A stretch of 64,000 bases of DNA from Andrena cerasifolii (lineage: Eukaryota; Arthropoda; Insecta; Hymenoptera; Andrenidae): the NCBI RefSeq assembly GCF_050908995.1, contig NC_135123.1, forward strand, positions 6,138,001 to 6,202,000, written 5' to 3'. This document shows, in pieces, positions 56,878 through 64,000 of this stretch; position 1 is the first letter of the stretch; the number at the start of each line of letters is the position of its first letter. The position numbers and the translations under genes were made by a program. A model generated the notes under the pieces. The model was not told the origin of the DNA and searched no databases. It was given only the letters and a program-made list of their open reading frames with translations.

Positions 56878-57968
56878 CTTGCTTACTCCTGTTACACAGC
56901 CCAATCCCTAAACAATAATCCACAGATATTTCGATGTAAAGAAAAAGTAAGCGGTACACTGCTTCTTAAATTCAAACATCTATATACATAAACTGCTTGA
57001 CACTACACGTGTATCGAGCCTCCATGATACGGCACAATCAGACCAGCCAACAGCGAGCCAACGAAAGTGAACGAAAGTCTCTGCATTCCCCAATTCACAT
57101 TTCAACGAGCCTAGAAGATCCCTTCAGCCAATCGTGGGCTACGCATCGTTCATTCCCAAAGCCCACGTGACGTTAGATCCCGAAACGCACATCTTTTCCT
57201 TTGTTGTCACCCGAAGGATCAATCACCACCATAATAATTTGCCAATCAAAGAGACTTCGACCACTTGACAAACTACGCTCGACCCGGAATTTAAGTTGCC
57301 GATCGTAGGGAAGTCTTGTAACCAGGAATCGCTGAATCTTCTGTTTCACATCTGAATATTCTGTTTTAACCTGTGGAATATTCGCGTAAACGATTCGCAC
57401 AGTGGATTTCCGAGTAATCGATCGATCGAGGGTACGAGTGTTACGAGGGTGAATCTCGATTTATCGATAGATTGGCTGATCGGTCGCACTCGCAAGCGGA
57501 ATGACAGTTCCACGGGCGAGTGGCGTAGGAGGATGTACAAGCGTTCACTCCGCTGTCAATTAATCCACGTGACGGTCAAGGATCTACGGTTACTCCCTTG
57601 ACTTTTAACTTTCGTTCTGCCAGGTGTTCCGCTCCATTCCGCCGATGTCACGGCTGCTTGCCATGGGTAACCGAGGGGGACCGACTGGCCAAGGCGCGCT
57701 TACTTACTGATACCTAACGAAACTGATTCGTAACCGCGGGATCAGATCTTCTCCGTGAGAAGCTTGTCGAAATGTCTGCTTGCTGACGTTCGATCGCCAT
57801 TCGACGTCCTCTGTGCGAAATCGTCCTCAACGGGGCCGGGCGATCCTGAAACTGCGCCACAAACTGGCCCTTCACGGTCGCCGTTCATGGGATCGTGCTC
57901 TCTGCTACCTCGAATAGGAATGTTTATTAAGTCACCCTACGATTGTAGTAACTAACGCCAGCGACGCA
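56878..57968. promoter_or_regulatory. Shared promoter region between divergent Dis3 and Sara
   Basis: The start codons of the two genes are 1.1 kb apart and face away from each other. No coding exon with support lies between. A perfect palindromic TATCGATA occurs at 57462-57469. The region is mixed in base composition without repeats. Confidence 0.6.
57462..57469. promoter_or_regulatory. DRE (TATCGATA) motif
   Basis: TATCGATA is the site of the insect factor DREF, common in promoters of housekeeping and replication genes. It is placed between two divergent housekeeping genes, about 500 bp from the Sara ATG and 590 bp from the Dis3 ATG. Confidence 0.55.
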
Positions 57969-60900
57969 ATGGAAAAGTTTGCCGTCGATTTGGACAAAGT
58001 TCTCGACGATTTCGAATTTAACGAAGGTGAAATTCTTTTCTGCTTTTTTTTTTTCTTTTCGAATTTATGATAGTTTGCAGTGTTATGGTATTAAGGGAGC
58101 AAATGGTGATCAATAGCGCTCCGTTTTCTCAATCCGGTGTAGTTAACTTCAAGTTTCCTGTTTTTCAGATTGCGCGGAGCAAATAGCATCTGTTAATCCT
58201 TCGGCAAATAACGCGTCATCCTCTGCGATCAAATGTAATTTGGAGCCGTCGGGATTGAAGACTTATAATTACCTTCTGATAGAGTCTAGGAAGGCTAATA
58301 AGGAGTTCGATGTTTTATCGCCTGTGGAGAGGCACAAAGACTCGCAGCAGGCGAATGCGAGGGGTAAGTGCGTGAACGAGAAGAACATAACTCCCGATAG
58401 TCTTAATTATGGCAAAGAAGAGGCGGCTGTAGATAGTACGGATAGCGTGAATCATTTTTATACACAAGAGTGTGCCAGCGACAGTAAACTGATGCAAAAG
58501 CAGGCTGTTCCGCCTTACGACAGCGAGCAGGTTCCTCTGACAATATACAATGACATATCACAGAAGTTGATGCAGAAACAACAGAATGGTAGCAGTAGTC
58601 CAAAGATCGATAATAGGTACGATAAGAAATTGAATCAGTTTAATCTGAAGCCTAGCGTTAGCAATGTGTTCAGTAGCTTGAACGACTACATAAACGCTCC
58701 GCCTGGAAGCTCGGATTGCATTCACTCTGTACTGGACGAGCAGGAAATACAGTCCGACGTAGAGCACAAAGCTATTCGTTACGAAAGCGAAGCACTTCAG
58801 CTTATTCAAAGTACAGCCAAGGATGCTGATATATCTGTAATTATTAAGCAGGCGCCAGATGCGATTAGCGCGAGTAGAGAGACCTCCATTCCAGTCTATC
58901 AGAATCTCACAGTAGCGGCAACAGACCTGCCTGGTACGCTCGAAAGTAGCGTCGAAGAAGGTATTACAGAAAGTAGATACGCGACAGATTTCGAAGGTAC
59001 ACGAAATGAGACAGAATTGTCTAGAAATATTACTGCGATTCAGACGTACAGTGGGTTGCAGGGCAAAGCGGAAGTTGTAAATGAGATGGCGCATAATAAA
59101 TACAATTTTGATAGCGTACATGAAAGTACCGATATCGCGAGTCAGGAAAATAATTTAGCAAAAGGAGAGGAATCTGCAATGCAGTTAGAAGAAAGTAATA
59201 GGAAGTTAGATATGGAAAGTTCTGGCTCGACCAATGAACATGAAAGTAGTTTAAATCCGGTGCACAAGCCTCTTGGGTTTAGTAACATTGATAATTTGTC
59301 GGAAGACGAATTGACCAGGTATTTAGCTGAATTAGAAGAGGAGGAGAAGCTAAACGAAGCGAGCAACAAGTACGAAGATGTTTCGATCTGTAAGTCGTAT
59401 GAAGCTGCATTAGAAACCGCAGCGCAAAGTGCATCGCAAAATCAGAATGACAAAGATGAAGACGAAGTGCGGATGTTCAAAAATATGATTGCAGAATCTC
59501 CCAAAATGATACACAACGAGTTAAATGATGAAGCGGAAATTTCAGTGATTGATTATAAAAGCGAAGAGGCAGATAAAGGAGTACCAACTGAATTATTAGA
59601 GAAAGAAAGTGTGCAGCACGATGATTGGGAGAAAGAAGACAACCACAGTGATATTTTAGATAATACCAGTAGTAAAGAATTTATGTTATTGAATACAGAT
59701 AAAGATGTTGAAGTAAAACACGAAGATACTCGTGTATTTTCAGAAAACGATGTTCCACAGCATTGTACGTACGATTTAAATATTACCCAGAGATCATTGA
59801 GTGGCGATGAAACGGAGGTACAGTTAAAGGAGCTAAAAGGGAACCCAGCGCAGTATAGCCAAGCTTGTGAATTGAAGATGCAAGGTACTACCGATAATGA
59901 TTCTGATGAGAAAAATTCCGCGATGCCTGAAAGGCGAGTAGTAAACGATGAAACGAAGCATTCTGACGACACGGCGCCTCAATCTCTAGAAATCTCCACA
60001 AGATCGAATACGAGCGACACTAGCGAAGAATCAGAGAAGCCAGCACGTCCTCAGACTTTGGACATTGTTTTGCCAAACAACGAGCATCAGACGCTTGGTT
60101 CTACGAGTGATACGCTACTGGGTCCGGAACAATCAGAAATTGATGGTGCGAAAGAAGACCAAGGATCTTCCCCAGATATCGTAGACAATTCCTTGCCAGA
60201 GTCTAATTCAATTTTGGGAAAGCAACCTCCGTTCTGGGTCCCTGACAGCGATGCGCCCAGTTGTATGCTCTGCGATGTAAAGTTTACGGTACTCAAAAGA
60301 CGACACCATTGTCGGGCATGCGGGAAGGTGTTGTGCAACAAATGTTGTAGTATGAAATATAAATTAGAGTATCAAGGGAATATTGACTCCCGCGTTTGCG
60401 TTTTCTGTTATCAGCTACTTACGAAAGGTACCTCTCATGATAAGATACCTTATTAATCATTAAGTATCGTATACATATATACGTAACAAAGGTTTTGCTT
60501 TTCAGCTGAAACAGAACAAGCCATAGGGGAGTGGTCTTCTCGTTATGCGACGTGCATGAGTAACAATGATATTAATTCACCCCAGGTATGTTGAACGCGA
60601 ACTATTGTTACAAGACAAGAGATTGCTATTTCCTTTTTACGTATATCCCCCGTAAATTCCATTAGCAAGAATTAACATCTCACGACCTCATGTTGCTACA
60701 TTGAACATGAAACGGTAGTAGTTTGTTGCATTTATTTCATTTTGATGTGGTGTTGAATTATTACTTTCAATTGCAAATTAGATACCCACCCGAGAAATTC
60801 TATTACAGTCTTATTTAATATAAAACGTTTAGTAGTTCCTCGTTTACCGAATCGTAAGTTCCTCTCGCAAGAAATACGTTTCTAACACGAGGAGAAATTT

Positions 60901-63900
60901 CTGTTTCTATTTTATAAGTAACAGCGACACATTTTTTATGGGATCTTCAAGCGAATGCATCATAAATTAAGCATAAGGAGAATCTGTTCCTTCTTAAATT
61001 TATTTAAATGTTAGCGTAAGTGTAACAACCACCTATAACAACTTGTTGAATACTTCTGTCCTAGTACTCCAAATTAATTTGTAGATGAACGTAGATCCGA
61101 GACATGAACATCTTTCTGAAATTACGAGGCAAAAATGATTTGCGTTACTTAAAGATTACAGCTTAAAGTTCTGAGAATGACAAATTTGTAATAGCATGTT
61201 TGATATGTTTGTATTCTGTTTGTTTCGTTTCTGTATGCGTCATAGACATTTCTTCGTTATTTTCTCTCGCATATTAATCTACGTGTTGCGAATATAAGGC
61301 ATGTTTCTTTAACCGTAGCGTTATTTGCGAAAAAATGATTTGCCTGCTTTATGTTTTAATCGCAGCGAGCGTCCAGTAAACACAGAAGAGTTTCTCTCAT
61401 CGTTGCGCCACATTGTAAACTTGGCATGAGGATCTGTACAATTCTATATACGCGATCTGTGTTTACTGGATAGAGAAATAAATGTGAATGTTAGGAGTAT
61501 TCGACAAATGGTTATAGGGAAGACAGCCTAATCCAAATAATCCCATGGAGTACTGTTCAACTATACCACCCTTGCAACAGTTAGCTGGTGGACTGCCGCC
61601 ACCACCTACAGTCATGGTACCAGTCGGAGTTCTTAAAAGGGAAGGTGGTACAAAGAACCGGCCAGAAGTTTCAAAGTCCGTTATGTTCAGCGATGGTAGG
61701 TAAAAATTCCACGCAACATTCTAACAAGCGTATCAATTTAATGTAAACAGAGTAAAAACATACGACTAGAAAGTTAATCTTAAGCAGATATATATATACT
61801 TGCAGTCAGCTGTTTCAGTTTCTGGATGTTTGACAAGCATGCGATTGATTTGGTTATAAAGCTTACTTCTGTTTAACTGTTGAAGCCTACGTTTAACGTT
61901 ATTAACGGCTTCTCAAGAATGCTATATTTCTGTGAACCTATGACTCTAATATTGTACGCCACTGTGTCTCTACGCTGTGATCCTACACTACAATCTCTAC
62001 CTAACACACCTTACGTTATACTCTTTGGTTGTTTGAGTTGAAGTTACATTTCCACATCTGGTGCATCGGTATCTTTTATTCTTTCGCCTCCCCGAGACGT
62101 TTAAACCTGTCACTGGCCCCGTTCCCTCCTGTTTGTTTTGGTTTTATGCACCTCTAACTAAAACACAGGAATAAGGCCTGGCTGTGACCTGACAGAGCTA
62201 GACATGTCCTGGGACTCGAAATCGCTGTACCGGAAGTCAGGGAACAAGAGGATACCGACGCCTGGTTCATCCGTGCCGAGTACTTCAGTGAAGAGGCAGA
62301 ACCTGCCACGCTTGGACCCCAACACCGAATGCTTCGTGCCCCAGGATTCCAGTGCCCTGCCACCGACTGTAACGATACACAAAGGACGTGAGTAATGGAT
62401 GTGTTAATTAAGCAATAGTCTCTTGCTAACGTTACATTATACAAGTTACTTAATCTCACCAAGCAGAAGTATCTTACCACGCCGTGACGGACGAGGGACT
62501 TCTCTACAAGACGTTGAGAAACGAATGCGAGCCTCCTGTCATGTTCGCAGTGAATCGGAATCTCTATGCCTACGTGAAGATACTGAATCGTAAGTAGAAG
62601 TCGGAAACAACTGGGAGTACCAGCTCGATGAAGCTTACTGACAAATTCGTTATTTAAGTGAACTGCTGCATAAATAAAACCTGTTGGAACGTCACGTCGA
62701 AGGGATTAGCCTGCGTTGGGCAAGACGAAGTTATATTGTTAGTCGAAGTGCTGCCCGATGAGTGCCGGGTGCCAAAGGACCTACTCATCTTCATTAACCA
62801 GTTATACCTTGAAGCTATCAAAGGTATTGCCTGCCAAAGCATTCTGATGCCAATTTGCAATACAATCGAATAAATATTTCAATTCAGGGAACACTGTATC
62901 CGAGTTGGGATTCTCGATATACCAGGGAGGGAATCTTTTGGGTTCCCGAGAGCACGCAGGATTTCTCTTCATACGGCAAACCTTGCAGTGCTTGCAGAAG
63001 GTCGTGTTACCCCCTGCGCCCTATCTGTTCGGTCTCCTGGTTCACAGGTTTGTGTTCGTTAAGGGTGCGACGAAGGCAGTGGTGCACTCAGGATTTAATC
63101 TTGGAGGGTGCCGAGTTGAAGGGATAATTTTAATGCAAATTCAATAAAATTCATAAGGATTCTAATGTGTGCGTTTGATCTCTTTAGGTGGGAAACCCCG
63201 TGGGCCAAGGTGTTTCCGCTGCGCCTTGTTCTCCGCCTTGGAGCCGAATACCGCTACTACCCTTGCCCGCTGTTCTCCGTTCGGTTTCGAGACGCGTTGT
63301 ACTTCGAGATAGGTCACACGGTGATGAAAGTGCTGGCGGATTTCAGGAACTTCGGGTACACGTTGCCAGGCGTGAGAGGCCTGGCCATTCACCTGAGGAA
63401 CAGGATGACAGACGTGATGCTCCCGAAGAACCGCTACGACCAAGTGATAAAGGGCTTGAACAATTCCAACGACCACGTGCTGGCGTACGCCTCGAATTTC
63501 AGTATATCGGCCGACTCGCATTTAGTCTGCATTCAAACGAACACGGGCGACGAGAGCAGTTATCAGACGCAGGCGATCAGTATCAACAATAAGCCCAGAA
63601 CAGGTGTATAGTTGATGATTAACGTTGTAAAAGTCCTTAGGCGAATTGCAGAATGCTAATTGGTCCATCTTTCTGTCGGTTCAGTAACGGGAACGAGCTT
63701 CATCGTCATTAACGGCGCGTTGAAGTCGTCGATGGGTCTGTCAGCGAAGTCCAGCATAGTGGAGGATGGACTGATGGTTGAAATCATGCCGGAGAAGATG
63801 GAGGCATTGAAGGCAGCCCTGAAGAACATGCAGGACTTCTCCATCGGGTGCGGGCGGCAAGGAGCGCCCGAGCCGGACGAGACAGTGAACATAAAATGGG

Positions 63901-63928
63901 TCGATAACGATGTGCAGTTCAATTTAGG
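57969..63928 (+). CDS. Sara: Smad anchor for receptor activation (FYVE protein, ZFYVE9/16 family), 3' end outside window
   Basis: Exons: 57969-58026, 58169-60427, 60506-60585, 61518-61695, 62169-62387, 62467-62589, 62659-62823, 62888-63047, 63188-63603, 63685-63928 (then GTGAAT donor). 3902 nt seen, about 1300 aa; all junctions keep phase. The start MEKFAVDLDKVLDDFE matches the family N-terminus. Exon 2 encodes about 750 mostly acidic, disordered residues and then the FYVE zinc finger: WVPD at about residue 709, RRHHCRACG and paired Cys, which bind PI3P on early endosomes. Exon 4 has NPNNPMEYCSTIPPLQQ and PPPPTVMVPVGVLK, the Smad-binding-domain signature. Exons 5-10 form the conserved C-terminal domain (for example YRYYPCPLFSVRFR). 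SARA recruits Smads to TGF-beta/activin receptors and marks signalling endosomes (family knowledge). ZFYVE9 and ZFYVE16 are equally good vertebrate counterparts. The C-terminus lies past the right edge. Confidence 0.96.
60586..61517. other. Sara intron 3
   Basis: A 932-bp AT-rich intron flanked by CAG|GTATG and TTATAG|GGA. No repeat or coding signal was recognised inside. Confidence 0.7.
63109..63158. repeat. Short dispersed repeat in Sara intron 8
   Basis: GAGTTGAAGGGATA and TTAATGCAAATTCAATAAAA occur here and again just right of transposon copy B (31634-31695), where an extra 20 bp or so separates them. It is probably the end of an unclassified repeat. Confidence 0.5.
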
Positions 63929-64000
63929 GTGAATCTGGCAATTTAAACACTAATTATTCGCGATTAATATGTAGATACTAGGATGAATTGTCTGTTTTCA

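Noticed and set aside
58558..59121. 187-codon minus-strand open frame
   Set aside because: Antisense to Sara exon 2, whose sense frame is 700 codons long and conserved at its end.
1..64000. CRISPR arrays, bacterial operons, rRNA or integrated viral genes
   Set aside because: No regularly spaced repeats, no ribosomal RNA words, and intron-rich animal genes throughout; the only retro-element is the short Gypsy-type fragment.

Overview
The window is a piece of an insect nuclear genome, most likely a hymenopteran (bee, ant or wasp). Genes have many short GT-AG introns. The conserved proteins are animal and insect families. The neuropeptide gene encodes the insect myosuppressin [15 protein letters not shown] in a precursor that resembles the bee form. 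No ribosomal RNA, convincing tRNA gene, CRISPR array or bacterial-style operon was seen.

Layout. 1-8 kb is mostly non-coding. It holds a possible first coding exon of an unknown minus-strand gene (about 753 down to 600) and a tRNA-derived SINE split by a MITE. 8.2-18.1 kb holds a complete C2CD5 gene (+, 14 coding exons, 1886 codons) with an unusually large 2654-nt disordered exon and a fold-back repeat in the following intron. 19.7-21.3 kb holds the myosuppressin gene (-, two coding exons, 100 aa), whose intron is filled with nested mobile elements. 21.4-39 kb is a gene desert rich in palindromic non-autonomous DNA transposons, including two 1260-bp copies of one element in opposite orientation, plus a degraded Gypsy-like reverse transcriptase fragment. 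39.0-46.5 kb holds ACSS3 (+, 12 coding exons, 685 aa). 48.6-51.7 kb holds the release factor eRF3/GSPT1 (-, 7 coding exons, 598 aa). 52.9-56.9 kb holds the exosome nuclease Dis3/RRP44 (-, 14 coding exons, 983 aa). 58.0 kb to the right edge holds Sara (FYVE protein, ZFYVE9/16 family, +, 10 exons seen, C-terminus outside the window).

Exon models were built by hand, joining reading frames at GT-AG sites and comparing with remembered family architecture. For the four complete multi-exon genes and myosuppressin, the summed exon lengths are exact multiples of three and every junction keeps phase. Dis3 and Sara are divergent across a 1.1-kb gap containing a perfect TATCGATA (DRE) site. eRF3 lies just downstream of Dis3 on the same strand, so a translation-termination factor and an RNA-decay nuclease are neighbours. 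Otherwise the genes act in unrelated pathways: membrane traffic, neuropeptide signalling, propionate activation, and TGF-beta/endosome signalling.

The most unusual items are the C2CD5 mega-exon with an internal in-frame splice donor, the paired 1260-bp elements with 3-bp duplications, and the clearly dated nested insertions (8-bp duplication inside an older palindrome; MITE inside SINE).
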